This document shows, in pieces, positions 1-7,984 of a DNA stretch of 17,225 nt. Made by a program: the position numbers and the translations under genes. Within the stretch, counting starts at the first letter, position 1. Every line of letters begins with the position of its first letter. The notes beneath the pieces are model-generated. The model worked only from the letters and a program-made list of their open reading frames with translations, did not search any database and had not been told where the DNA came from. Origin of the DNA: Thermoplasmata archaeon. GTDB lineage: Archaea > Thermoplasmatota > Thermoplasmata > Thermoplasmatales > GCA-001856825. The stretch is taken from NCBI GenBank assembly GCA_021793855.1, contig JAJYRY010000008.1, positions 1 through 17,225 on the forward strand, written 5' to 3'.

Positions 1-23
1 TCTCCAAATATTTGTGAATTATG

Positions 24-59
24 TTTATTAACCAGTTTTCCATTTTCGTGGGACGGTGA
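24..59 (+). promoter_or_regulatory. Possible TATA box and Shine-Dalgarno site of dppB
   Basis: A TATA-like TTTATTAA lies at 24-31. At the usual archaeal spacing of about 26 bases it would start transcription near 54. GGTGA at 55-59 matches the archaeal Shine-Dalgarno core and sits 6 nt before the TTG at 66. An in-frame TGA at 57-59, inside the SD itself, rules out an upstream start for dppB. The SD is clear; the TATA call is weak because only 65 bases are visible upstream and dppB could be transcribed from further up. Confidence 0.45.
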
Positions 60-65
60 ACTATA

Positions 66-1160
66 TTGAAGTTGTATATTTACGTGATCAGAAGACTTCT
101 TCTTCTAATCCCCGTCATACTGGGAGTAACGGTAGTAACATTTTTCCTTGCTCATGCCAATGAGGCGTTGCTCATTAGTGGTTACCTTGGAAAGATAAGG
201 ACACCCGCTCACATTGCTGCCGTCAAGGCAATGCTTCACTTGAATGGACCTATTTTTACTCAATATTTTTACTATTTAGGTGCCCTGTTCACAGGAAACT
301 GGGGTATTCTCTCTCCAACTGAACAAGCTGACGCCTATACTCCTGTGGTTACTGAATTCATGAGGAGGTTCCCCCCGACAATTGAGCTTGCGGCAATTGC
401 CATATTGCTCATCGTTGCCATGGGAATTCCACTTGGTGTCTTCAGCGCAGTTAAGAAGGACAGACTAACCGACCAGGCTACCAGGGTAGTTGCAATGGTT
501 GGAGTCTCAGTTCCACTTTTCTTCGTAGGACTACTTGTTCTGATGGTCATGGGACCAGCCTCTATTCTTCCATCAGCCCTCAGACTGCAGGGAGCAGGGC
601 AGATACCTATTTCTTATTATTACGTCCCGGGTACGAACACTCTGCAGCCATGGATAAACCCGAACGTCAGTGGGCTTACCAGGCCGACTGATTTCCTGCT
701 TATAGACACTTTGATATATGGAGACTGGCGGGCATTTCTTGCGGGGCTTTGGACGGTCTTCTGGCCAGCTCTTGTTGTGGCGTTTGGTACTTTCGGGGTT
801 ATAATCAGGTTTATGAGAGGTAGCATGCTCGAGGTCATGGGACAGGACTTCATAAGGACTGCAAGATCTAAAGGAGTGCCGGAATACTTCGTGATAAGGA
901 AGCATGTCAGGAGGAATGCATTGGGAGCGACAACGACAGTGATGGGGCTGACATTCGCGGGGTTGCTGGGAGGCGTTGTTCTCACTGAAACTGTATTCGG
1001 CTGGCCGGGCATGGGCAGGTGGGCATACTACGCCGCTTTTGGAGGAGACATGGCTTCAATAATTGCGATCACATTTGTATTCACACTGATAATTGTTACA
1101 GCCAACCTGATAGTGGATATACTTTACTCTGTTCTTGATCCAAGGGTGAGGCTTGAATGA
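66..1160 (+). CDS. dppB: Dipeptide/oligopeptide ABC transporter permease (DppB/OppB family)
   Basis: Integral membrane permease of a peptide-type ABC importer; it pairs with the next gene product to form the translocation channel. One hydrophobic helix lies near residues 9-29, followed by a long extracytoplasmic loop, then a cluster of helices from about residue 104. The cytoplasmic EAA-type coupling loop, which docks on the ATPases, is at about residues 258-285 (DFIRTARSKGVP begins at 261). The C-terminus ends in the family hallmark LDPRVR. The start is TTG at 66, chosen because GGTGA lies 6 nt upstream and an in-frame stop lies at 57-59; TTG at 72 and GTG at 84 are poorer alternatives. At 364 residues it is slightly longer than usual, mostly from a loop near residues 165-215. 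It overlaps dppC by 4 nt (ATGA), implying translational coupling. The family is certain; whether the substrate is di- or oligopeptides cannot be read from sequence. Confidence 0.95.
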   Translation: MKLYIYVIRRLLLLIPVILGVTVVTFFLAHANEALLISGYLGKIRTPAHIAAVKAMLHLNGPIFTQYFYYLGALFTGNWGILSPTEQADAYTPVVTEFMRRFPPTIELAAIAILLIVAMGIPLGVFSAVKKDRLTDQATRVVAMVGVSVPLFFVGLLVLMVMGPASILPSALRLQGAGQIPISYYYVPGTNTLQPWINPNVSGLTRPTDFLLIDTLIYGDWRAFLAGLWTVFWPALVVAFGTFGVIIRFMRGSMLEVMGQDFIRTARSKGVPEYFVIRKHVRRNALGATTTVMGLTFAGLLGGVVLTETVFGWPGMGRWAYYAAFGGDMASIIAITFVFTLIIVTANLIVDILYSVLDPRVRLE

Positions 1161-2101
1161 CGGCGAATGCCAACTCGGCAAGCTCAAATCTGGCAAGGGC
1201 AGTAAGAACGAGGTTCCAATCGTTTGCCAAAACTTTCTACTTCTACACCAGAAGTCCAATCGCTACTATCGGTCTTATAATTGTACTTTTTTATCTACTG
1301 GTGGCGATCTTTGGGCCAATAATTCTTGGTGGAGATCCGTGGAGAATGACGCAGTACCTGTCCTTCCACGGACACTACATCTATAACGTTCCTCAACCTC
1401 CATCAAGGTATTTCCCGTTTGGAACGACTTTCGAGGGGTATGATATCTTCAATGGAGTGGTGAAAGCCGCAAGAATAGATATCATGGTAGCAGCAATAGT
1501 CGTTCTAAGCGGAGCGATAGTAGGAACTTTCCTGGGGAGCATAGCAGGGTACAAAGGGGGATTGACGGGAGAGGTAATTATGAGGGTCACGGACATATTC
1601 CTTTCAATTCCGTCTCTCGTTTTAGCTATCGCTTTCCTCGTCATATTCTCGAGAACGCTAAACGTAATGGTTCTTGCGCTCATAGTGATCTGGTGGCCAA
1701 CTTATACCAGGATCGTAAGAGGACAGGTCCTATCAGTAAGGGAACTGAAGTACGTTGAAGCTTCGGTTGCAGCTGGTTCTTCTTCAGTCAGGACTGTACT
1801 AAAGCACATAATTCCAAATTCTATTTACCCAATATTTGTGCAGGTATCACTTGATTTTGGTAACGTAATTCTCACAATGGCTGCGCTGTTCTTCCTAGGC
1901 GTGGGATTTGCAGGTTACTGGACACCGGAATGGGGAAACATAATTTCTATCGCGACAACATTCAGCAGCGGAATCCCTGCCATAACAGATTACTGGTGGA
2001 CTGTGGTCATACCAGCGCTTGCAATTTTGATACTTGTAGTCAGCCTGAACCTGATGGGTGATGGCCTAAGGGATGTTACTGATCCGAGGCTGAGGAGGTA
2101 A
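1157..2101 (+). CDS. dppC: Dipeptide/oligopeptide ABC transporter permease (DppC/OppC family)
   Basis: Second permease of the peptide importer. A hydrophilic N-terminal stretch of about 27 residues leads into an OppC-type first helix (FYTRSPIATIGLIIVLFYLL, about residues 29-48). The EAA coupling loop is at about residues 196-222 (ELKYVEASVAAGSSSV, then KHIIPNS). The protein closes with the family signature LMGDGLRDVTDPRLRR. Its length of 314 residues is typical. The ATG at 1157 overlaps the dppB stop by 4 nt and has GGTGA at 1145-1149, 7 nt upstream, inside dppB. Only 5 nt separate its stop from the ATPase gene that follows, and the SD of that gene (2094-2099) lies in the last dppC codons, so the four genes are one tightly packed operon. 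Confidence 0.95.
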   Translation: MTANANSASSNLARAVRTRFQSFAKTFYFYTRSPIATIGLIIVLFYLLVAIFGPIILGGDPWRMTQYLSFHGHYIYNVPQPPSRYFPFGTTFEGYDIFNGVVKAARIDIMVAAIVVLSGAIVGTFLGSIAGYKGGLTGEVIMRVTDIFLSIPSLVLAIAFLVIFSRTLNVMVLALIVIWWPTYTRIVRGQVLSVRELKYVEASVAAGSSSVRTVLKHIIPNSIYPIFVQVSLDFGNVILTMAALFFLGVGFAGYWTPEWGNIISIATTFSSGIPAITDYWWTVVIPALAILILVVSLNLMGDGLRDVTDPRLRR

Positions 2102-2106
2102 ATATC

Positions 2107-3540
2107 ATGGAAGATGTACTGGTAGTTAAAAATCTTAAAACACAGTTCTTCATATATGAAGGAGTTGTAAAAGCGCTTGAAGACGTATCTTTTTCAGTCG
2201 GGAAGGGAGAAGTTCTGGGCATTGTTGGGGAAACGGGCTGCGGCAAGTCTGTCACCGCATACAGCATTACTAGGCTTATTCCAGACCCTCCTGGCAGGGT
2301 TGTTGGGGGTGAAGTAAGGCTAGGAAATCTTGACTTAATGCGGAATATAAAGGATGAGGCAAGATTCGTACAGAAAAAGAGGATAAAGATAAAGCACAAC
2401 TATAGAGTCATTAGGAACAACGAACTATTCTTCAACACCATCAGGGGCAAATACATATCAATGATTTTTCAGGAACCGATGGCCGCCCTAAATCCCGTTT
2501 ACACGGTAGAAGATCAGATTGCGGAAACACTCCTACTCCACAACAGGACGAGGCTCCTGAAAATTATGAAATCTGCAAGCGGCCACCTATCCGAACTTGA
2601 GAAATGGAGGGACGGAGGAGAGATTGAGATATTTGACGACGAACTTGGGGAAGAAATAGATAAGATAAAGAAGACCGCTAGAGGGGTAGAATCCATAAGA
2701 TTCCATCAGGACCTTTTGATTGAGGGAGCGAACGGATTCTCAAAGAAAATGCAGAAGTATGAGGAAATGCTCAAAAAGTCAATCGAGCATGATGAACTTG
2801 AAGATAGGTTGCTCACCGACCCGAATCCTACAACGCAGCAGGAAATTATAAAAAGGCTGGCAAAGGAATCCAAGAAGGTCAACCTCATAAAGATGTCTAA
2901 GCAGATGAAGAGGAACAAGAAAGATCCACTGCTTATTGAAGGCAGGAGAGAAAGCTTCAGCCTGCTGGAATCTGTTGATATACCGAATCCCCGAGGCGTG
3001 CTGAAAAGCTATCCTCATGAGCTGTCTGGGGGAATGCTGCAGAGGGTGACCATATCCATAGCGCTGGCAAACAATCCAAAGGTACTGATAGCAGACGAAC
3101 CGACCACTGCCCTGGATGTAACTGTCCAGGCTCAGATACTGAAGCTCCTCAGGGACCTTCAGGATGCAATCGGGACGTCGATCATACTGATTACCCATGA
3201 TCTTGGAGTAATAGCGGAAACATGCAACAGGGTCGCAGTGATGTATGCTGGAAACATTGTAGAGATGGCAGAAGTCAAGGAACTATTCAGGAACCCTAAG
3301 CACCCTTACACGATAGGCCTTCTTCAATCCATCCCTAGAGTAGACGACCCAAACAAGACACTGAAAACCATTCCCGGAAACGTCCCGAATCTCATAAACC
3401 CTCCGCAAGGATGCAGGTTCCATCCTAGGTGCCCGTTCGTGTTTGATCGCTGCAGGGTGGAGAAACCTGTTTCTATAGAGGTTTCCAAGGGGCATACAGT
3501 AGAGTGCCACCTCTTCAGTGGAAAGGTGAATGCTGAATGA
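2107..3540 (+). CDS. dppD: Peptide ABC transporter ATPase, DppD/OppD family, with long internal insertion
   Basis: Cytoplasmic ATPase that drives the DppBC channel. Visible motifs are Walker A GETGCGKS (41-48), Q-loop with Q122 (IFQEPMAALNP), ABC signature LSGGMLQR (306-313), Walker B VLIADEP (326-332), D-loop ALD (335-337) and the H-loop histidine H364. The C-terminus carries the peptide-transporter extension with four cysteines (GCRFHPRC..C.., then VECHL). In the mycobacterial Opp system this kind of extension is reported to bind an iron-sulfur cluster. The protein has 477 residues where DppD is usually about 320-340. The excess is mainly a lysine- and glutamate-rich, probably helical block at about residues 146-275, between Q-loop and signature, plus a smaller one at about 78-113. 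Reading frame and codon use stay normal through the insertion. GGAGGT at 2094-2099 precedes the ATG by 7 nt. Confidence 0.93.
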   Translation: MEDVLVVKNLKTQFFIYEGVVKALEDVSFSVGKGEVLGIVGETGCGKSVTAYSITRLIPDPPGRVVGGEVRLGNLDLMRNIKDEARFVQKKRIKIKHNYRVIRNNELFFNTIRGKYISMIFQEPMAALNPVYTVEDQIAETLLLHNRTRLLKIMKSASGHLSELEKWRDGGEIEIFDDELGEEIDKIKKTARGVESIRFHQDLLIEGANGFSKKMQKYEEMLKKSIEHDELEDRLLTDPNPTTQQEIIKRLAKESKKVNLIKMSKQMKRNKKDPLLIEGRRESFSLLESVDIPNPRGVLKSYPHELSGGMLQRVTISIALANNPKVLIADEPTTALDVTVQAQILKLLRDLQDAIGTSIILITHDLGVIAETCNRVAVMYAGNIVEMAEVKELFRNPKHPYTIGLLQSIPRVDDPNKTLKTIPGNVPNLINPPQGCRFHPRCPFVFDRCRVEKPVSIEVSKGHTVECHLFSGKVNAE

Positions 3541-4688
3541 GCAAGGTATTGATAGATGCAGTAGGACTGAGGAAATATTTCCCGATTAAAGGAGGAGTTG
3601 CCGGAAGGACACTGGGATATGTTTATGCCGTAGATGACGTAAACGTCAAGATCTATAAGGGGGAAACTGTTGGCTTAGTCGGGGAATCAGGGTGTGGAAA
3701 AACGACACTAGGCAGGGTTCTTCTAGATCTTGCCGAACCCACTGCAGGAGTCCTCTTCTACAATCCGGAAGATTCTGTATCCAACAAGGTTTCAGAACTT
3801 TACAAGAACCTTAAGACGAACAAGCCGTCAGAACTTAAGAAGGAAGAGAAAAAGCTGGTTGAAGAGGCAAAGAAGGCTGACGTGTACAGGAACAAGAAAA
3901 GAAACAGGGAATTCAGAAAAAAAGTACAGATTGTATTCCAGGACCCGGTTTCATCCCTAGACCCGAGGATGCTCATTAAAGACATCATTGCGGAGCCTAT
4001 AATAATCAATGGAGTACCCACGGAAGACGGCAAGAGGAAGAAGATAAAGGGGGATGAGCTGCTTAATTACATCAAGGAAATGATTGGAGAAATGGGTCTG
4101 AATGAAGACCATCTGTTCAGGTTTCCTCACGAGTTCTCAGGGGGTCAGAGGCAGAGGATAGCAATTGCAAGGGCAATTTCGATAAGGCCGGAATTTCTTG
4201 TCCTTGATGAGCCTACGTCAGCACTAGACGTTTCAGTACAGGCGCAGATTCTGAGCCTCCTAGAACATCTCCAGCAGAAATACGAGATGACATACCTCTT
4301 CATAACTCACAACCTGGCCGTTATAAGGGCAGTAAGTGATAGGGTAATCGTAATGTACCTAGGGAAGGTTGTGGAAGTATCCAGGACAGACGATCTGTTC
4401 GCAAATCCTATACATCCATACACCCAGGCTCTCCTTTCCGCAATACCAGTTCCAGACCCGGAGAGAAAGAGAAACATAGTTGTATTGAGCGGTGACGTCC
4501 CGTCCCCAGCAAACCCACCAGCTGGATGCAGATTCCACACAAGATGCAGGTTTGCAGAAGAAATATGCACGAAAGAGGAACCGAAGCTTGAGGAGATAAA
4601 AGAAGGGCATACAGCTGCCTGCCACTTTGCAAGGGAGATAATTTCGGGGCAAAAGAAACCTGCCGAAGCGCCCAAATTCTCAAATTAA
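3537..4688 (+). CDS. dppF: Peptide ABC transporter ATPase, DppF/OppF family
   Basis: Second ATPase subunit of the importer. Motifs: Walker A GESGCGKT (49-56), Q-loop Q135 (VFQDPVSSLDPR), signature FSGGQRQR (200-207), Walker B FLVLDE (220-225), D-loop ALD (229-231), H-loop H258. A four-cysteine C-terminal extension (GCRFHTRC..C.., then AACHF) matches that of the DppD partner. An insertion rich in Lys and Glu at about residues 80-120 separates Walker A from the Q-loop, making the protein 383 residues instead of about 320-340. Its start overlaps the dppD stop by 4 nt (ATGA), with GGTGA at 3525-3529 as ribosome site. The heterodimeric arrangement of two complete ATPases is as in other Opp/Dpp systems. 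Confidence 0.94.
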   Translation: MSKVLIDAVGLRKYFPIKGGVAGRTLGYVYAVDDVNVKIYKGETVGLVGESGCGKTTLGRVLLDLAEPTAGVLFYNPEDSVSNKVSELYKNLKTNKPSELKKEEKKLVEEAKKADVYRNKKRNREFRKKVQIVFQDPVSSLDPRMLIKDIIAEPIIINGVPTEDGKRKKIKGDELLNYIKEMIGEMGLNEDHLFRFPHEFSGGQRQRIAIARAISIRPEFLVLDEPTSALDVSVQAQILSLLEHLQQKYEMTYLFITHNLAVIRAVSDRVIVMYLGKVVEVSRTDDLFANPIHPYTQALLSAIPVPDPERKRNIVVLSGDVPSPANPPAGCRFHTRCRFAEEICTKEEPKLEEIKEGHTAACHFAREIISGQKKPAEAPKFSN

Positions 4689-4693
4689 TACCA

Positions 4694-4975
4694 ATGCCTC
4701 TATTCAGTAGACTTGAAGGTGAAGAAAGAAAGAAGGCAATTGAAGAACCTGGAAAGAGCTGGAAAAGATGGGCCAAAGAGGACTTCGCAAGGTACTGGTA
4801 CAATCTTCTCTGTCTATTCATCGATGCACTCTTTGTCCTTCAGTTTGTGGAAGACTACTCAAAGTACGGTGGTGAAGCAAACCTTATCTTCATGATCCTT
4901 TCAGTACTTGCTCTCATCCCGATGATATACGTTGAGTTCCTAGTTTACAAGCGCCTATTTCCTGAGAGATTTTAA
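4694..4975 (+). CDS. Small membrane protein of unknown function, last gene of the dpp operon
   Basis: A 93-residue protein not recognised as a named family. Residues 1-36 are hydrophilic and strongly charged, with several Trp and Lys (KSWKRWAKEDFARYWY). Two hydrophobic segments follow, about 37-52 and 64-85, joined by a short polar loop; the C-terminus ends in basic residues. This predicts a two-helix membrane protein with both ends in the cytoplasm. It begins only 5 nt after the dppF stop, so it is almost certainly co-transcribed. No clear Shine-Dalgarno site precedes the ATG, so it may be translated by readthrough from dppF. An accessory or assembly subunit of the peptide transporter is possible, but this rests on position only. 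Codon use matches the neighbours, which supports a real gene. Confidence 0.75.
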   Translation: MPLFSRLEGEERKKAIEEPGKSWKRWAKEDFARYWYNLLCLFIDALFVLQFVEDYSKYGGEANLIFMILSVLALIPMIYVEFLVYKRLFPERF

Positions 4976-5050
4976 TAGCCAGAATCGAGGAGAATAAAGG
5001 TTACCATAAGTCATTAATTTAGCTTTAGGAAGTACCCCCAGACGGGGAAA

Positions 5051-5084
5051 ACTTAAGTATAGATGTTCATTTCAATAGGGAGGT
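5051..5084 (+). promoter_or_regulatory. TATA-like box and strong SD of the solute-binding protein gene
   Basis: The 112-bp gap after the small membrane protein gene holds GGGGAAAA (5044-5051, BRE-like) followed by CTTAAGTA (5052-5059, TATA-like). At normal archaeal spacing this starts transcription at about 5078-5082. GGAGGT at 5079-5084 is a full Shine-Dalgarno core but lies only 3 nt from the ATG at 5088, so the leader would be very short. The binding protein can therefore be made independently of the dppBCDF message, as is usual for a component needed in excess. Confidence 0.5.
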
Positions 5085-5087
5085 CAT

Positions 5088-7901
5088 ATGACGCAACCAC
5101 AAAGCTCAGAGCAGGCCCCTTCTCCACCAAAGAAGAGTTCTGCTTGGAAATGGATCGCTGTGGTAGTGGTTATAGTCGTTATAATAGCGGGAGTGGTTGT
5201 ACTTACGTACCACCCAACGACTACGCCGCCACCCACGAAACAAACACTATCGGTAACACCTATCACGTCGGGAGTTGCAACTGCAGCAGGAACGCCCACT
5301 ACATTCAGCCCGAACATCCCATCCAACTTCACCTGGACAAAACTGGTTTGGAATTTTGGTGATGGATCAACAGAAACATTCACGAACGGAACAGGCCAAG
5401 CTGTACACACGTACGCAAACCCGGGATCATACCTAGTAGGTATGTATGCAGTAGGACCAAGCGGTGTTGCATCGAGTAACGCCTCCTTGCTAGCTATTAC
5501 TGCTAACGCACCGATAAGCCCGAATCCGGCACAGATTTTCGGACCAATCTATATTCAGGGCACATCAGCAAACGGTAACACGACGATTGGCGCAGGTGGA
5601 TGGGTAAATCTGACATACGCTGGATTACTGGCTGGAATAACAGTAACGGTAGGCAGCCCTGTCTCAGGAGCACCAGGCTATACAGTCCAATCCTTCTCCT
5701 GGAATGTTGATAATGGAACGCAAGTAATTGCAGACAACAATACAGGAATGGCAGAAACAGTAAATCTTACTTTCAAAACACCCGGCTTCCATGAAGTTGC
5801 ACTCACGACTACAACCGTAGGAAATGGTGTGACAGTTACTGGAACTTATACAATGACATTTGCTGTAGGAAACTACTCTGTTGCCAAACCGCCAACTGGA
5901 ATCTCGACAAACAAGCAGCAAATTGTAAATGCTGAATGGGTACCGGGTGGTCCAAGAACACTCGACCCTGCAATCGCTTACGATACTGTGAGTTACGAGG
6001 TACTTTATGAGATATACCAGCCATTGGTATATTATAACGGAACATCCCTTACAGAGTTCCACCCGGTTGTTGCAACTAACGTCCCAAGTACCGCAAATGG
6101 TGGAATAACTACATGGAACTGGTTCGGAACTGGTAGCACTGCAGAAAACATTACGTTCTACGTAAATCAGTCTGTCACGTTCTCCAATGGAGATCACGCA
6201 ACTGCTTATGATGTATACGTATCCTTCTTGAGGACCCTCCTGTTTGCGAATGACTCGGGAACACCCGGATGGATAGATGCACAGGCCCTGCTCCCTGGAC
6301 CGTCAATATATGGTCCTTTCAACAACAGCTTCTTCTGGATACATCACGCAATAACGTGGAACAACACCACCCAGTCAGTAACTTTCCATCTTCTTCCATC
6401 TGCTCTGACTTGGCTACCGAATACTAACGCCACATATGCTGGAGTTAATTATGGAATCCTGAACCAGACTTTCCTTAATTACTCAGTGAATCAAACTCAA
6501 AACTACAAGGTCTGGAACTACGGTACCGCTGGAATTTTCTACCAACTCCTTGCAGGTCCAGTTGCATCCTATATCATGGACTACAACTGGCTGGAAGCTC
6601 ACAACAACTCTGCACCTGAACCAACGCTTCCGCAAAATACCAGTGCGTCCTATGCGAGCTTCACGCAGTATGGAACTCCAACTGGATACAATTCGTTCCT
6701 GATTTACAATACAATGGGAACTGGCCCATATAAGCTTTCATTGTATGAAGCAGCCGCACTTGTTTCGCTCACACCAAACCCAGATTACGTGCAGTCTAGC
6801 AACCAGCTCCCTGCTCCTTCTGCCATTGTACCGAAAGTAGAGCTTGAATACCTGACAAACCAGGGAACAGCGCAGGAACAGCTGCAATCAGGGTATGCAC
6901 AGTTCGCTGCTGGGGCTTATCCTCCTGCATCAACACCGCAAGCAAAGGCACTGCAAAGCCAGGGTATCGTTACGGCAGTAACAGCAAACGAAATGTCTAA
7001 CTTCTTCTACACATTCAATCTGGCTATCAACGTTACAGGAGCAAAATCATATCTATCCGCTACAAACATCTGGTCAGGATTCTTTGACAATCTGTCGATA
7101 AGGAAAGCGTTCAGCTTGGCATTCAACTACTCCTACATGATCAATGTCACGGAATACAACGACGGAGAGCATTTTGCAAATACTGAAGTTGGCATGCTAC
7201 CGCCAGGTATAGGAGATTACCCGTCTAATATCACTTCACTACCAGGTGCAAATGAATACAACCTTCAGAAGGCATCGTTCTACTTCAATCAGTCTGGGTA
7301 TAACAACGGAACCTGGATCTTCCCGGCTTTCAATTCACAGGGGCAGTCCCCACAGGACCAAATGTTTACGATATGGGAAGCGGCCCTTAGCCAGATGAGC
7401 GGTGGAAAGATAAAGATGTCAACAGTAGATGTACCGTTTGCAGATACGGTCACATTCAGTGCGGTAGGTTCCGGTGCTAATATCATGCCCATCTGGTTCC
7501 TAGGATGGATAGATGACTATCCTGGCCCAACAGACTTCATGGCGCCTGAACTGCAGCAATACGGTATATACACGCTCCCTAACGGAATAATAGAAGCGAA
7601 CAGTACATATTACGGGAATACCACATTCACACCACAAAAGTATCCTGACCAGTGGGCAAAGATAAAGCAGATGTGGAATGATATCGTCTTGGCAAATGAG
7701 CAAACAAGTACAGCAAATGCTACCGCTTACTATTATAAGGCAGATAAGCTAGCAGTTGAACTTTACCTATACGTAGGAGTGTTCCAGCCGATCGGTGTAG
7801 TTTACATGAGTACATCGCTTAATCCCGCAGGATTAGTTCCAAGCGAAAACACAGCCGTAGGATTGTCTTTCCTATTGTACTATCCGATGACTTACAACTA
7901 A
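5088..7901 (+). CDS. dppA: Membrane-anchored peptide-binding protein with PKD-like domain (SBP_bac_5 family)
   Basis: Extracellular receptor that captures peptides for DppBCDF. From the N-terminus: a short cytoplasmic tail with two lysines (15-16); one hydrophobic anchor at about 22-40 with no lipobox cysteine; a Thr/Pro linker (42-52); a PKD-type beta-sandwich with the hallmark WNFGDGS (88-94) and HTYANPGSY; a second beta-rich domain at about 145-265; then the solute-binding fold from about residue 279 to the end (AEWVPGGPRTLDPA, then YEIYQPLVYY). The protein has 937 residues, against roughly 500-600 for bacterial DppA/OppA, mainly because of the two added domains. There is no cysteine at all and about 32 Asn-X-Ser/Thr sequons, consistent with a heavily glycosylated surface protein of an acidophile. 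ATG at 5088 is the only reasonable start. The binding-protein role is secure; ligand specificity is not visible. Confidence 0.92.
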   Translation: MTQPQSSEQAPSPPKKSSAWKWIAVVVVIVVIIAGVVVLTYHPTTTPPPTKQTLSVTPITSGVATAAGTPTTFSPNIPSNFTWTKLVWNFGDGSTETFTNGTGQAVHTYANPGSYLVGMYAVGPSGVASSNASLLAITANAPISPNPAQIFGPIYIQGTSANGNTTIGAGGWVNLTYAGLLAGITVTVGSPVSGAPGYTVQSFSWNVDNGTQVIADNNTGMAETVNLTFKTPGFHEVALTTTTVGNGVTVTGTYTMTFAVGNYSVAKPPTGISTNKQQIVNAEWVPGGPRTLDPAIAYDTVSYEVLYEIYQPLVYYNGTSLTEFHPVVATNVPSTANGGITTWNWFGTGSTAENITFYVNQSVTFSNGDHATAYDVYVSFLRTLLFANDSGTPGWIDAQALLPGPSIYGPFNNSFFWIHHAITWNNTTQSVTFHLLPSALTWLPNTNATYAGVNYGILNQTFLNYSVNQTQNYKVWNYGTAGIFYQLLAGPVASYIMDYNWLEAHNNSAPEPTLPQNTSASYASFTQYGTPTGYNSFLIYNTMGTGPYKLSLYEAAALVSLTPNPDYVQSSNQLPAPSAIVPKVELEYLTNQGTAQEQLQSGYAQFAAGAYPPASTPQAKALQSQGIVTAVTANEMSNFFYTFNLAINVTGAKSYLSATNIWSGFFDNLSIRKAFSLAFNYSYMINVTEYNDGEHFANTEVGMLPPGIGDYPSNITSLPGANEYNLQKASFYFNQSGYNNGTWIFPAFNSQGQSPQDQMFTIWEAALSQMSGGKIKMSTVDVPFADTVTFSAVGSGANIMPIWFLGWIDDYPGPTDFMAPELQQYGIYTLPNGIIEANSTYYGNTTFTPQKYPDQWAKIKQMWNDIVLANEQTSTANATAYYYKADKLAVELYLYVGVFQPIGVVYMSTSLNPAGLVPSENTAVGLSFLLYYPMTYN

Positions 7902-7914
7902 GCAGCAGTTTCAC

Positions 7915-7930
7915 TTTTTTTTATTTTTTT
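7915..7930 (+). terminator. Oligo-T terminator after the solute-binding protein gene
   Basis: Eight Ts (7915-7922), one A, then seven Ts (7924-7930) begin 13 nt after the stop codon, with a further T6 at 7943-7948. No stem is needed: archaeal RNA polymerase terminates at such T-runs in the non-template strand. It separates the transport locus from the convergent flavoprotein gene, whose own 3' side shows no comparable T-run on the minus strand. Confidence 0.8.
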
Positions 7931-7984
7931 ACTTTCTTCCAATTTTTTATGAAGTTCAATTTTTCATCTATGGTTACAATGAAA

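Noticed and set aside
2542..2931. DppD insertion as an intein or inserted mobile gene
   Set aside because: No intein splice junction residues, no nuclease motif and no independent start; frame and composition are continuous with the host gene.
5024..5047. TTAGG near CCCCC and a 4-bp CCCC-AGAC-GGGG hairpin before the binding protein gene, considered as a third regulator site or a terminator
   Set aside because: The spacing differs from the AAAAAGGGTAA-N5-CCTAA element, the hairpin is too short, and no T-run follows.
5664..6197. 177-residue minus-strand frame inside the binding protein gene, rich in Cys and Ser
   Set aside because: Antisense to the binding protein coding region; its odd composition follows from the Asn/Thr-rich sense codons.
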